This document shows, one piece after another, positions 35,397 through 46,232 of a stretch of 64,000 nt of DNA (its first letter is position 1; every line of letters starts with the position of its first letter). The notes under the pieces were generated by a model. It saw only the letters and a list, made by a program, of their open reading frames with translations, was not told the DNA's origin and ran no database searches. Location of the stretch: contig JAUKPH010000018.1 of the NCBI GenBank assembly GCA_030549335.1, positions 682,001 to 746,000 on the forward strand, written 5' to 3'. Origin of the DNA: Pontederia crassipes. Taxonomy: Eukaryota; Streptophyta; Magnoliopsida; Commelinales; Pontederiaceae. Both the position numbers and the translations under genes were made by a program.

Positions 35397-36690
35397 CGCA
35401 TTTTCGATTCGGTTTTTTAGTTATCTTCCATTATCTTGTTCCCCCTATTTCAGTTTTTAGAAAAAAAAACACCAAAATTCTGCAAAAAAAAATCTGGTTT
35501 GTTTGTTCTTCAACCCTAGTCGTCATCCTTGGATTCTTCAAAATCTGCTACAGTTTGAAAAAAAAATCTGATTTGATTCTTCAAATCCTAGCCGTCTCCC
35601 TTATTTGCTTTCTTTTGTTCTTCAAATCCTAGCCATCGTCATCTATTCTTCAAAATCTAGTGCAGTTTTGAAAAAAATAACAAAAATCTGGTTATTTGTT
35701 GTTGAAAACCCTAGCCGTCATCCTTATTTGTTATCAAGTTTTTGCTACAGTTTTAAAAAAAAATTCCGAAAATTGAAAAAAAAGTCTGAAAAGGAAAATG
35801 CAAGAAAGGAGAAAGGAAGACAGGAAAGAAAACATCTGGAAAAAAATTCGAAAAAAAAAACTCTGAAAAAAAAGATTGAAAAGGAAAGTGCAAGAAAGGA
35901 GGAAAGAGAAGAACAGAAAAAATTTTGGAAAAAAATCCGAAAAAAATAAAAGAAGAAGAAAAAAAGGATTCAAAAGAAAGAGGAGAGAAGAAAAAAAAAG
36001 GAAGGATTATTTCTGGAGAAAAGTGTAAAGAAAATTGAGAATAGAACAATTTGACTCAAGGAAGAGTGATTTTTGATTTCATTTCAATTCTGAATTTTTT
36101 GATACCTCTCCTTATTTCACAACATTTTCCTGATTTCTATTCCAAATCAATTCATTACACATCTATCCTTATTTGACAATCTTTTTTTTTATCTCTATTC
36201 TAAAATCAACTTCAAGTATTCTTTTGATCTTGCAATCATATTGATAAATCAGGTTGATTCAATCACATATTGCCTTCGTATTGACTTGCATTAGTTCTCC
36301 TAGAACTTGTTGGAGGGTTCAAGAGAGGAAAAAGGCTGAGTGGTAAGTACAATTGAGGAAAAAGTCAAATAGAGTTGAGGTAAAATACGAGTGCCACCAC
36401 TGAGTGTCACCACGTGAGGTAGTGAGATTGTTTTTACTAACTTTTGTGGCAGAAATTTTCCTACAATGTCAACAGGAAAAGACAAAGAGATTAATCCTAG
36501 AAACAAAGAAATTGATCCGACAAGGATAATTGAAGTCATGACGTAACATTTTCAGTGTCTTGGAAACATGATTACTGAACTTCACGATGAAGTAGATGTG
36601 CAGAATGATTAAATTGCACAACTACAACATATTATACAACTAAACTAAAGAAGAGATCGCCGAAGACACCATGTTGTTGATGATGAAGAG
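35397..36690 (+). other. Leader region of the gag-only element
   Basis: A 1.3-kb leader with four approximate copies of a tcttcaaatcctagccgtc-type block followed by an A-rich run (about 35490-35750). A purine-rich tract of aaaaaa, gaaag and aagga words follows (35755-36010). Lys-rich frames here come from that composition. This part would hold packaging and dimerisation signals in an LTR element, but none can be pinned down. Confidence 0.5.
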
Positions 36691-38028
36691 ATGGAAAAGG
36701 AAGATGATGAAGCCTCTGATAGACATTGGAGAAGGCATAGACGTGTTCAGATTGGAGGTAGAAGAAATGAACGAGAAAGGGAACAAGATAGAGATGTTAT
36801 TGATCGAAACACAGGTTTTATCAAACTATCTCTCCCTAACTTTCAAGGTAAAAGCGATCCTGATGTCTATATTGAGTGGGAACAAAGGGTGGAAAGTATA
36901 TTTGATTGTCATAATTACTCCGATGAGAAAAAGGTTAAACTTGCTATTGTATCCTTTGCTGATTATTCTATTACTTGGTGGAATCAATTAACCATTAATA
37001 GACGCAGAAATCGAGAGCCTCCAGTTGAATATTGGGATGACATAAAAATTATATTGAGGAGAAGATTTGTTCCTCCATCATATTATCGTGACTTACGTAT
37101 GAAATTGCAGACTATGAGGCAGGGATCAAAGACTATTGAGGAGTACTATAAAAAGATGAAAATGACATTCATCCGCGCCAACATAAAGGAGGATCCTAAA
37201 GACACAATTGCAAGATTCATATGTGGACTGAACCGAGAGATTTCCAGAGTTGTGAAATTGCAAGAGTATTTGGAGTTGGATGAAGTTCTGCATAAGGCTA
37301 TAAAAGTTGAGAAGCAATTGAAGAAAGATATTCGTCCACGTAGCAAATTTGACAGTTCAACTTCTGTTTGGAAATCAAAATGGAGTGCAAATTTCAAGTT
37401 AGTTGTTAAGCCAACTCGAAAATTGGAGGAAAACAAAGCTGAAATTTTCAACTCAAAGGATAAGGTTGATATTACTTCACAATGTCCAAATAAATGTGCT
37501 TTGGACATGATGGCGAATAATGATATTGCATCTGAAGAAGAGTTGTCACAAGATAGTGCAGCATCCTCAGGAGATGAAAGTGGGAAAGAAATTGGAGAAG
37601 TTGGAAAAAGTTTGGTTGCACAACATCATTTGAAGGAAGATGAAGCTGATTGTACAGCAACTCAAAATAATTATGAGAGTTGTGAGAAAGACAAAGATGA
37701 AAAATATGAGTGTCACAACTTGAGTGATGAAAGTGATAGCCACACAAATTTTGAGTGCTTAGAAAGACCACCTTCTGAAAGCATTGAGATGAAACATTTA
37801 GATGCTGAGTATTATGAGAGTTGTGAGAATGAGAGAAGATTAGATTTTGAGTGTTTAGAAAGACCACCTCCAGAGAGATATGAGCAAAAAGACTTGAGTG
37901 TTGAGGCAAAAGAAAGAGAGTTCAGTACTGTTTCTCCTAATACTAACCATCTTTTGTCTTTTGATTCTGATTTCTTCGTGCAGATATGTAGGAATAGACT
38001 ATATGAAGATACAAATTCTATCATGTAA
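36691..38028 (+). CDS. Gag of a gypsy-type gag-only element
   Basis: A 445-residue open frame from ATG 36691. The N-terminus is basic (RRHRRVQIGGRRNER). The capsid domain (roughly residues 45-200) has the Retrotrans_gag pattern: FIKLSLPNFQGKSDPDVYIEW, ITWWNQLTINRRRN, YWDDIKIILRRRFVP, GSKTIEEYYKKMKM and RFICGLNREISRVV. After that the usual CCHC zinc knuckle is half missing: only SQCPNKCALDMM, the tail of a knuckle, is left (near residues 265-275). The C-terminus is acidic with two ECLERPP repeats about 45 residues apart. The frame is fully open over 1.3 kb, which suggests recent selection or youth. Start choice: first ATG after an A-rich run; an earlier start in this frame is not seen. Confidence 0.88.
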   Translation: MEKEDDEASDRHWRRHRRVQIGGRRNEREREQDRDVIDRNTGFIKLSLPNFQGKSDPDVYIEWEQRVESIFDCHNYSDEKKVKLAIVSFADYSITWWNQLTINRRRNREPPVEYWDDIKIILRRRFVPPSYYRDLRMKLQTMRQGSKTIEEYYKKMKMTFIRANIKEDPKDTIARFICGLNREISRVVKLQEYLELDEVLHKAIKVEKQLKKDIRPRSKFDSSTSVWKSKWSANFKLVVKPTRKLEENKAEIFNSKDKVDITSQCPNKCALDMMANNDIASEEELSQDSAASSGDESGKEIGEVGKSLVAQHHLKEDEADCTATQNNYESCEKDKDEKYECHNLSDESDSHTNFECLERPPSESIEMKHLDAEYYESCENERRLDFECLERPPPERYEQKDLSVEAKEREFSTVSPNTNHLLSFDSDFFVQICRNRLYEDTNSIM

Positions 38029-38199
38029 GGAATTGAAAGAGGTTGTATTGATTTTATAACGACTAGTTTGAAAAGTCCATTTCCTTGCTTTGAAACTTTA
38101 TATTTGTTTGATGTGATTAACTTGCAGGTTTTAATTGGAAGAAGTATTGAATGACATGCAATCATTAAATCTCAATTCTATATTCCACTTTCTTATTCA

Positions 38200-38892
38200 T
38201 TGAGTGCTGAAAAACTTTATTTCAACCACATGGTGAAATTTTGGAATGAATATTTTCTAGTCCTGGGTACTTTTGATTGGTTGATTATGATTTCAAGATT
38301 TTCTGATGAGCCTAGAATCTTATTCATTTCTTTACATTCACCTTTGTGCTTTCCTAAGACCATTCTTGTTGATGATGGTTGCAATATTGCATATAATTTT
38401 CACATCATGTCTGTGAATTTCAATGTATCTGTATTAGTAAGACTTTTGTGCAATTTTCATCAAAGATTTGAGAGTAACTTCTTTGGAGATATCTTGATTA
38501 ATAGCAGTCATTTGCAAAGTAATTTTGATGATATTTTGGTTTGTTGCATGGACTTGCATGATTTCCTTTATAAGCCAAGTTGTTTGATGCATTACAGATA
38601 TATTTCACTTGCAGATTTTAAAGATCCATTTTATTTTGAGGGAAAAGATGTCCTTATTTTGGAACTACTTAACAATTTCCATGTTAGATCTCTAGTTCCG
38701 TGGCATACATTCCACATTTCATTTGATAGGATCCTTATGCGCAAGGGAAGGTCTCCAAAGTTTCGCATTTTATTTCTTAAAATACCATCGTCTCATTGGC
38801 ATAAAATATTTCATCCAGGTGAGTATGAAAGTCACATTACTTTTTATAATACTTATGTCTTCTTTCTCTGCACTTGCAGGCTCTTAACTTGA
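38200..38892 (+). CDS. Unrecognised second frame of the gag-only element
   Basis: A 230-residue open frame following the gag stop by 171 bases. It is rich in aromatic residues, His and Leu, with no protease, RT or integrase motif that I recognise. It could be a decayed or rearranged remnant of pol or env-like sequence, or captured DNA. A short region before 39160 still encodes DSRTNPFEE- and DSMTNPFEDEE-like peptides, a C-terminal signature of some plant gypsy integrases, so part of an ancestral pol 3' end survives nearby. Confidence 0.35.
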   Translation: MSAEKLYFNHMVKFWNEYFLVLGTFDWLIMISRFSDEPRILFISLHSPLCFPKTILVDDGCNIAYNFHIMSVNFNVSVLVRLLCNFHQRFESNFFGDILINSSHLQSNFDDILVCCMDLHDFLYKPSCLMHYRYISLADFKDPFYFEGKDVLILELLNNFHVRSLVPWHTFHISFDRILMRKGRSPKFRILFLKIPSSHWHKIFHPGEYESHITFYNTYVFFLCTCRLLT

Positions 38893-39037
38893 TGGTATGA
38901 ATGAGAAATTGTGCTTGCAATTATCATTGAGATGCATCATGCTGTCATCAGACACATGAAAGGGAAGTATCAATATCCTCATTATGTGTGTCCTAAATTA
39001 TTTAACAAATTCACATATGTGATAGGTTATATTTTTC

Positions 39038-39185
39038 TTATTGTGCATGTAGATTCGATGACGAATCCTTTTGAAGATGAGGAAAATGATATGAATCTGG
39101 ATATACTCTCCTTATTGTGAATGCAGATTCGAGGACGAATCCTTTTGAAGAGGAGGGGAATGATATAAACTAGGAAACACATACA
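39038..39185 (+). repeat. Tandem duplication over the polypurine tract/LTR edge
   Basis: Units start at 39038 and 39112 (period 74). Each has ttattgtg, then gattcga[t/g]gacgaatcc, ttttgaaga, a purine run and tgatat[g/a]aa. In the second unit the purine run and TGATATAAAC are the real polypurine tract and start of the 3' LTR. The first unit therefore holds a copy of that junction, and its tgatatgaatc matches the start of the 5' LTR. Confidence 0.8.
39147..39160 (+). other. Polypurine tract
   Basis: The run gaagaggaggggaa directly abuts the 3' LTR start at 39161 and would prime plus-strand DNA synthesis. Confidence 0.88.
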
Positions 39186-39835
39186 ATTACAGTCGACAAT
39201 AGAAGATTGTTCTAGCAAAGTTGGATGAACAAGATAATGGTGTGGATCTCATGCATAAGGAAATTGGAGATAATCAAGAATGTTTGGAATTTACAATTGA
39301 TCCATTACAAGATCGAGTTAGATCAGATCCAACTTCTCAACGGGTTATAAATTGGGCCGCATGAAGAGTCAGCATAACTTGAGCCAAATAAATCATGGTT
39401 TAATCATATTTATTTGAAATTTTTGAAATTAATTAAATATGAAATATGCTGATGAGGATTGTAATAGAAATTGAGTTTGTTATTTTGTTAAATTAGTTAG
39501 GTTACTTGTGGGCTAAATTAGTGTATTTTCTTTTAGCCCAAATTCTGTTTTTAGGGCCTATAAATACTGTTACTCATTGTTATGTTAGATATATTTGAAT
39601 CTATAAATAATTTGGCATAATTACTTTTGCTGTGAGGGAACTCCTGCAACTCGTTCTTCGGGAACTTCCGTTGTTAATTATAAGGTTGGTTATCTTGTGG
39701 TTAAATTCATATATTTATAATATCGATTGCTTAGTTCATTGTAATATTGAGATTGATATTTCGCTGCCTTGAAAATTCGTTTGATCTCATATATTGTTCC
39801 GGTCACTCAAATCATTGTTCTTGAGTATCGTATCA
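39161..39835 (+). repeat. 3' LTR of the gag-only element
   Basis: Aligns with 34693-35382 and ends in the same GTATCGTATCA. It is followed by ATCCA, which nearly repeats the ATTCA before the 5' LTR. Confidence 0.93.
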
Positions 39836-42318
39836 ATCCATTTGAAGTTTGATTAAAAGTTTTATTGGTTCATCATTTATTTCTTATACAAACTGCAAAA
39901 TAATTCTTAAATAAAAGCTTTCCTTTTGAAATATGAAAATACACGAGATTAATTAGTTGATTAAAAAAGGGAGAAATAAAAGGTCAAGAATGTAAAAAAT
40001 GTGACCAATGATAATACAATCCACAGCTTCTGTGTCCTCCTAAAGAAGACCATTCTTTTTACAAGTTTTTCTATTGCATACCAACTACTTTCACTTTTGT
40101 AATTGTGCCTAATATTATCTTCGCATCTTTAAATTTTTTAATAATTTTATCACAAACAAATATTCATCTATTCATTTACTGGATTATACAATCCTTCTCT
40201 TTTTAATTGTCAAATAAAAAAAATATTATTCGTATGCGATTCGTCTTATTAATTTTCCCCGTTAGATTTGACTTATAGGTCTTTGACACCCCACCCAAAA
40301 AAAAAATGTCTCTCCTTCCCATCAAATCCAATTAATAACATACTGAAATCTAACACATAGGAGGCTAAGAAAACAAAAAGATTATTGAATCAAATCTGAA
40401 TTTAAAAATGCCTGTGTCATGTGCCGGGGCCCAATATTTCCTACATTGACAGTTCATGCTTCGTAAAGAGAAGTTAATGTCACTGTTCAAAGGAAAGGAA
40501 AGGAAAGAAAAACACATGAAATAAAAAGAAAAAGGAAATGCCCTTATTACTATTTATGATATATCTACTTTGCAATCCGCAAAGCGACTTGTGTTAAATA
40601 GTAAATACAACCAAGTCTTCCCAACATCGGTCAGCGCACACCCCTTAATTTGACTTTGTTGCTCACCTAGAAAGTTAATGGGCAGCCCACGCACACACCG
40701 TGACTCGCTTCAATAAAAAGTCCTTAACTTATTTTAATAAAAGTCTGCTACCATCCATCCATCCATCCATTCATTCCTCGGACTTGCTCCTTTGAACAGC
40801 ATTCTGTTCTGAATAGAGATCAATATACACGAACGTACCATGAATCACACCGCGGATGCAGAAATAAGGCTTTGGAGATTCTCGTGCAGCCACCGGGCAT
40901 GGGAATGAACCTGGTCATCGTGAAAAGTAGAATGTTACAAGAACGTAAAGCACACATAAAAATTCTCCGTCATTGATCAGCAACTTACGGCCTCTAGGGA
41001 CCAAGACAATAATGAAAGAGCGACGAAGTAGAAAATTTCCAGGCCATGTCTCAAATGGTGCAGGCGAGCATCACATCGGAAACAGCACGATGGGTGCAGG
41101 CCACGGGACTTGTAGAAGCGCCACAAGGAGAGATTAATTAAAGGAAGGCAGGGGATAGGGGGTGATGGTATGCAACGGAATATGCGGATACTTGAACAAC
41201 CAAATGAATTCTCCAAAATGAATTGAAATCTAAAGAGTAACTCGTCTCTGGTCAATGTCAGAATCAGCAATGGTGGCCTCTCCCACTGTCCTCTGGTTCA
41301 AGCTTATTCCTTGTTTTAGCAAGGATTGAATAAATCCTACTCGTGATCATCTGGTCACACATTAAATGAGCATTGGAACCCATATTTTCATTTCATTTTC
41401 TTTCTTTCCATATGCTATATTTTCCTAGTACTGCAGAATCAAGACTTTTTATCAGTATTTTCAAGCCTAATCAGTGTCGCCTCATTCTGTTGAACCATTT
41501 TAATCACTATCTTCTCTGTATTTAAGATCAAATCTTGCATCTATTCAGAAAAGTAGCTCTTAAGCTTGGTTAGAATGCAATTCCTGATTAAGATCACAAG
41601 TATTATGTAAGCTCCCATCAGGTAAGTGACAACGGATTGCATTGCATACTCAAATTTACCCTTCCCGATAACTTATCTGGTGAAAAATCTGGAGTTTGAT
41701 GTATATCGCCAATTTATCTTTTTTAATTAGCCATGGAATGAGAAATGAACATATTTGTAACTAATTAAAAAGGTCATCAGTATCCAGTGAGTGCCAGGAC
41801 TTCTTTCATAATTTCAAATGTTTTGAAATGACTTTAAAAAAAACTTGGGAGAAGCTGTAAGTATATTATATTGTACATTGGAGGAGAAATGTTTTTTGTC
41901 CAATAATTATGTAAATGGAAGAGTTACGTATATGAGTGTTCTTTCATATTAATAATAAATGAAATAAACTTTCAAAAGTGAATTTGAAAGATCACAATAG
42001 TATTCAGCATTCACTAATCACTTTCCTTTTAATTCTTCCATATTTTTGTTGAATGAAAGCTACCATTTACAGCCATTTTAAGAAACTTAACCTAATAAAA
42101 TGAAGATGAACATAACATAGACAAATTTTATTAAAAAAAGTGAACTATCCAGCCTACATTACAAATCATGAAATCCTCAGGGTATTGTATACATCACAAT
42201 AAAAAACTTTTACACTGTGATATTTGCTTGCTAATGCCTGCCATATTGATAACCTATAGAATTATCCATGAATGAGACTAATCAATTTGTAATGATGGGA
42301 AGCTATGTATACTACAAA
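39836..42318. other. Intergenic stretch
   Basis: No coding block is recognised; the minus frame at 40977-41270 has no family features. A catc repeat (atccatccatccatccattcattc) lies at about 40752-40775. Sequence at 41384-41430 and 41950-42027 recurs at the right edge of the window (63860-64000). Confidence 0.5.
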
Positions 42319-42849
42319 TCAACTGTCCTTGAGTAGAAACCCCTGAATCAAAGCCTCCGAAGTCTCCATGTCTGGCATGCGATCTTTCTTCACAACGGAT
42401 ACTAGCAGCTCATACTCTTGCTTGATTGCACCTTCTTTGCACTGACCCAAAATCACTGTCTTGAACACTGCATTATTCAGCTTGGCACTCGTATCAAGTA
42501 AACTGCCGAAGTAACCATCTCTGTTCTACCCTCCTCAAAAAATACTAGAAAATGAGTTATAAGCTGCAACCAGAGGGATCCTCTTTTTTTCCCTAGAACT
42601 TCCATCTAAAACAACTAAATCAACAAGCTCCTCTGCTCTCCCAAACTCCTCATTTTCAACAAGGCTACAAATCAAGGTGCTAGAATTCGCTGAATCAGCC
42701 TTCACTCCCAGTTGCGTCGTTCTTTCAAACACCTTCATACCATCAGCAATGTTAAACAAATTACAGTGGGTTGTTGATAGTATGGTGTTAAACGTACATG
42801 CGTCCGATTCCAACCAATATATTGTAATATTCTCCATAAGAGTGACCAT
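42319..42849 (-). pseudogene. PPR protein fragment
   Basis: PPR proteins bind organellar RNA through tandem 35-residue helical repeats. The minus strand reads a repeat-like stretch (ACTFNTILSTTHCNLFNIADGM, then ERTTQLGVKADSANSSTL) from 42849 to 42535. In another frame, down to the stop at 42319-42321, it reads AVFKTVILGQCKEGAIKQEYEL and VVKKDRMPDMETSEALIQGFL. These match consecutive PPR motifs of the C-terminal part of a P-class protein. A frameshift and stops near 42535 and the lack of an N-terminal part mark a pseudogene. Confidence 0.7.
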
Positions 42850-43920
42850 AAAGTTGAAATAGGAGCTAATCAGAATGGGGGTGGAAATTAGACATTAGAA
42901 ACCAGAAACAAGGCATATATGATGAACAATAAGATGAGAAAGGATACCATGTTCGTAGCTGTAGGTGAATCTGGTAAAAAAACACAGGTGACAGCCTCAA
43001 TTGTGTTTGTCGTCCAAGATGAAACGTCATGTAACTTATCTGATCGCCTTCTCTTTCAAGGGGGCTCGGCATCTTTCTGGTTATCTAGCAAAAGAAGAAA
43101 AACTTTCAGCATGAATCTAATTGGAAACAAGAAAATCTGAAATACGTTCTTCATGGGCTGAGGCATAATGCCATGTGAACATAAGTGCTACGTGGATTAT
43201 TATAAATAGATAAAAATACAACATTCACTTCTTCTAAAAAAACCAAATTAACTACATCTGGAAAGATTCAATTTTTTTATATTAACTTTCATTGATTTCT
43301 AATAAATATCTATTTTTTTATAAATTTAATGTTTTCTTATTAGCAAATTTCATATTGGTATCAATTCGGGATCAATATTAATCGTAAGCTTTTCAACTGA
43401 TATTGCTATTAGATTATATCAATTTATACAAAAAATTGGATTATGTCATAATATTAGTTTGCACTTTACTTTTTCTTTTAAAAAGTGTCTTTAAAAGTTA
43501 TGTCTTCGGAATTGATAAAGTTTGAACGCTTTAACAACACTAGCTATTGAATGTGAAGCCACAGAAGTAGGTATGTGCATGTTCATGACAACATGGACGT
43601 CTTTGATTCGGATGCTCCTCACAACACTAGCAAAAGCACACGAGAAGGTATATCAATTTCCTTGCTTAAGTTACCGTCACTCCATCATTTCACTTTCATC
43701 CATATTATTTAAAAAAATAATAATATAAATATATAATAAAATAATATTAAAGGTAAAAAATAAAAAAAGAAATGGTGTATGTAGCGGCTGTAAGAGAGAA
43801 AATCAGGAAACTCACTATTAACGTGCAAGAAAATCAAAATAGCGAGACATTTCAGTTACAAATTAAAATTGAAGAATCGTTGAAATATTGACTTAAAGTT
43901 GAGATACGATAATTTACCTG
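42850..43920. other. Intergenic stretch
   Basis: The frames at 42866-43140 and 43522-43728 show no family features. The rest is AT-rich. Confidence 0.45.
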
Positions 43921-43924
43921 AATA

Positions 43925-44790
43925 ATATAATAGATCATATGAATAGGATGCTTGCGATGGATAAGGATTTAGCTACTTTTAGTTAGCCTTTGCATGTGGC
44001 ATCTACGCTCAACATCTCACCACCGTATTTTGACATGGATGCCACTATTGTCCTTATCAAAATTATTGTGGATCCATCATCTATCTTGTCCATTGAGCAA
44101 GATACGAGTAAGAAAAAAAAAGGAAGATTGAAATATTTGTCTAAACAAATTGAGAAAGTCTAAGAGGAGGTGCATGTCATTTAGCATTAGAAAATCCTCC
44201 TGGGACTGAAGAAACAATTCACATGAAATTCTAATATGATCTACATGGAGTTGTTATTTCTACTAGAAATTTGGTCACTTTAGAACCAATTGCCCAATAG
44301 GAAGGAAGCAAGGGAATAAAAACTTGTAACTAGGGAAGTATCTAGCAAAAGGGAGCTATGAAGTCTGATTTTGTTGTGGTCATCGAGTGCAACAATGTGA
44401 TGATGGATATAAAAGTTTGGTCGATTGATCCTAGGACAACCCACCATCCTAGGAGTTCATTAAATTGAAGAAGGATGAACGTAGGATCTACATGAGCAAC
44501 AAGTAGAGGTGTTGGAAAATGTAGGCTAAATGTGCGAGACAACTTCATAGTCTACATGATATCTTGTGTGCGTTTGAGATACGAAGGAACCTAAATAACT
44601 GTCGTTTTGCAAAAAAAATACTTCGAACTTCATTTTTATAGTGATTGTATAACTATAGAAAAGGACGAATGGTCCTTTATATGAGAAAATGTGTACCCAA
44701 GCATGACTTGTTCTGCCGTTCGAGATTCAATGTCTGTTGAAACGAAAAATACAAACTTTTGACCTTTTAAAGAGATCATGAGTCAAGTGT
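43925..44790 (+). pseudogene. Ty1/copia gag-protease relic
   Basis: In broken frames the plus strand reads a degenerate CCHC knuckle near 44235-44280 (C-Y-F-Y-stop-KFGHFRTNCP). It is followed by KVWSIDPRTTHH, a decayed version of the copia protease W-x-D-S/T-G-A-T-x-H box near 44410, then YMSNK and FEIRRNLN, matching the usual IRRNLIS block downstream of the protease. Every section is interrupted by stops. LTRs were not found. Confidence 0.5.
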
Positions 44791-44798
44791 TGTTTCAC

Positions 44799-44990
44799 AA
44801 TTTTAAATATCAAATGAATGCTTAAACTTACATCAAAGTTAAGATAAAAATAATTATAACAAAGTATTAACTGAAAAGTTTGCTATAATTCCAAAAGATA
44901 TATTTACCAATAATAAAGATAAGTTTAATATTCATGTCAAATGAGTTTTATTTGAGATCGTCAAATGTTGGATGCATAATTAATTAAGTT
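44799..44990 (+). repeat. Direct repeat near the S-protein gene, copy 1
   Basis: Shares the order atatca-atgaatgcttaaact, ctataattccaaaa, caataataaagataagttta and gtcaaatgtt[g/a]gatgcataat with 45402-45600. The divergence suggests an old duplication. Confidence 0.75.
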
Positions 44991-45401
44991 GAATAGCTAG
45001 TTGTGGACGAAAAAAATGCAAGAAGAGTTTTCCAATATTTTATATTTTTCTCTGTTAAAAAGGAAGGCTCATTGATAACCCCAATATAAAAAAGATATCT
45101 AAATAATAAAATAAGACCATTCTTTGTTTAGTTTGTTTGAATTTTCTTTTTTTATGGTTACTATCTCTCTTAGTTACTGATATTGTGAATAAAAAAATTA
45201 TTTTTCCTGACCTATAAAATAATATAAGTACATTAGAAAATTTATTTAGCTCTTTAAATGTATTTAAAAGAGTTAACTCTCTGGAGAAGAATTAAGGATA
45301 TTTTCCCCTTTATCCAACTAATCATAACTATTAACTTTTTCTTGGGCGTCAAACTCGCTACTATATCAATATCCACTTATCAATTAAGTCAACTCTTGTT
45401 G

Positions 45402-45600
45402 CAAAATTTTAAATATCACATGAATGCTTAAACTATATATACATCAAATTTAAGATAAATTAATTATAATAAAGTTTTAAAGTGAAAAAAATAGCTATAA
45501 TTCCAAAAAAAATATTTATCAATAATAAAGATAAGTTTAATATTAATGTCATAGTTTTTAGTTGACATAGTCAAATGTTAGATGCATAATCAAATCTATG
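45402..45600 (+). repeat. Direct repeat near the S-protein gene, copy 2
   Basis: Counterpart of 44799-44990. It lies about 170 bases upstream of the S-protein start, so it may include upstream regulatory sequence of a duplicated gene. Confidence 0.75.
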
Positions 45601-45767
45601 GAGGACTACTTATTTTTTTTCTAAAAAAATAAATCAGTTAATTGTATCATAACTAATTGATTATTATTAATATAAATAATTTTATTCAAATGTGTAATTA
45701 CTTATATTTTAAAATAAATTTCAGACAACAAAATACTTATCAACTTGTATCAGCTAATTCAATTGCA

Positions 45768-46232
45768 ATGACTTCTGCATATCTCCATCTTCTCACGGCG
45801 GCCCTCCTCTTTTCTCCTCTCATCGTCCTCTCATTCCATGTTCCACCCGGAGAGTGTTCTCTTGCCGACCTAATCCTCCCGGTTCGACGCGTAAACGTTA
45901 CCAACTATTTGGGCAAGGGAGTGAAGTTGTACATCCGCTGCCAATCCAAAGACAATGATCTCGGCGAGCACGTCCTGAACTTCCATGAATCGCTTACGTG
46001 GAAGTTCCGGTCGAACTTGTTCAGGAACACGGACTTTTGGTGCCACGCCCGCTGGAAGGATTGGCAGCCGATGGATGTTAGTTTTGACGCTTACAATTCC
46101 AAGAGGGACGACAACAATTGCGTTATGTGCTGGTGGGCGATGGAGACGGATGGAATCTACGGCTTGAACAATAAGAATTGGGCTTGGAATTTTATATATG
46201 ATTTTAATCGTCATCCGGAGCATCCTCCTTAA
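45768..46232 (+). CDS. S-protein homologue (plant self-incompatibility S1 family)
   Basis: The family comprises small secreted Cys-containing proteins; the founding member is the female self-incompatibility determinant of poppy, while most plant members have unknown roles. The 154-residue frame starts MTSAYLHLLTAALLF, a hydrophobic signal peptide of about 25 residues. Family hallmarks follow: VNVTNYLGKGVKLYIRCQSKD, DLGEHVLNF, LTWKFRSNLFRNTDFWCHARW and DDNNCVMCWWAMETDGIYGL. I chose the ATG at 45768 rather than 45657 because the upstream extension is low-complexity and would bury the signal peptide. Single exon, as usual for the family. No damage is seen. Which partner it has is unknown. Confidence 0.9.
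   Translation: MTSAYLHLLTAALLFSPLIVLSFHVPPGECSLADLILPVRRVNVTNYLGKGVKLYIRCQSKDNDLGEHVLNFHESLTWKFRSNLFRNTDFWCHARWKDWQPMDVSFDAYNSKRDDNNCVMCWWAMETDGIYGLNNKNWAWNFIYDFNRHPEHPP

Larger units (their letters stand above)
34693..39835 (+). mobile_element. Gag-only LTR retrotransposon (TR-GAG type)
   Basis: The LTRs are 34693-35382 and 39161-39835, both starting TGATAT and ending GTATCGTATCA. A primer-binding site follows the first and a polypurine tract precedes the second. Flanking 5-mers are ATTCA and ATCCA (one mismatch). The 3.8-kb interior has one good gag frame (36691-38028) and a second open frame (38200-38892) without recognisable protease, RT, RNase H or integrase. Elements with LTRs and gag only are known as TR-GAG. 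It must depend on enzymes from another gypsy element. Confidence 0.9.

Noticed and set aside
35605..36049. Lysine-rich plus frame and phenylalanine-rich minus frames
   Set aside because: Produced by the purine-rich leader of the gag-only element; low complexity on both strands and no start context.
40977..41270. 97-residue minus frame
   Set aside because: No recognisable domain and no supporting context; treated as chance.
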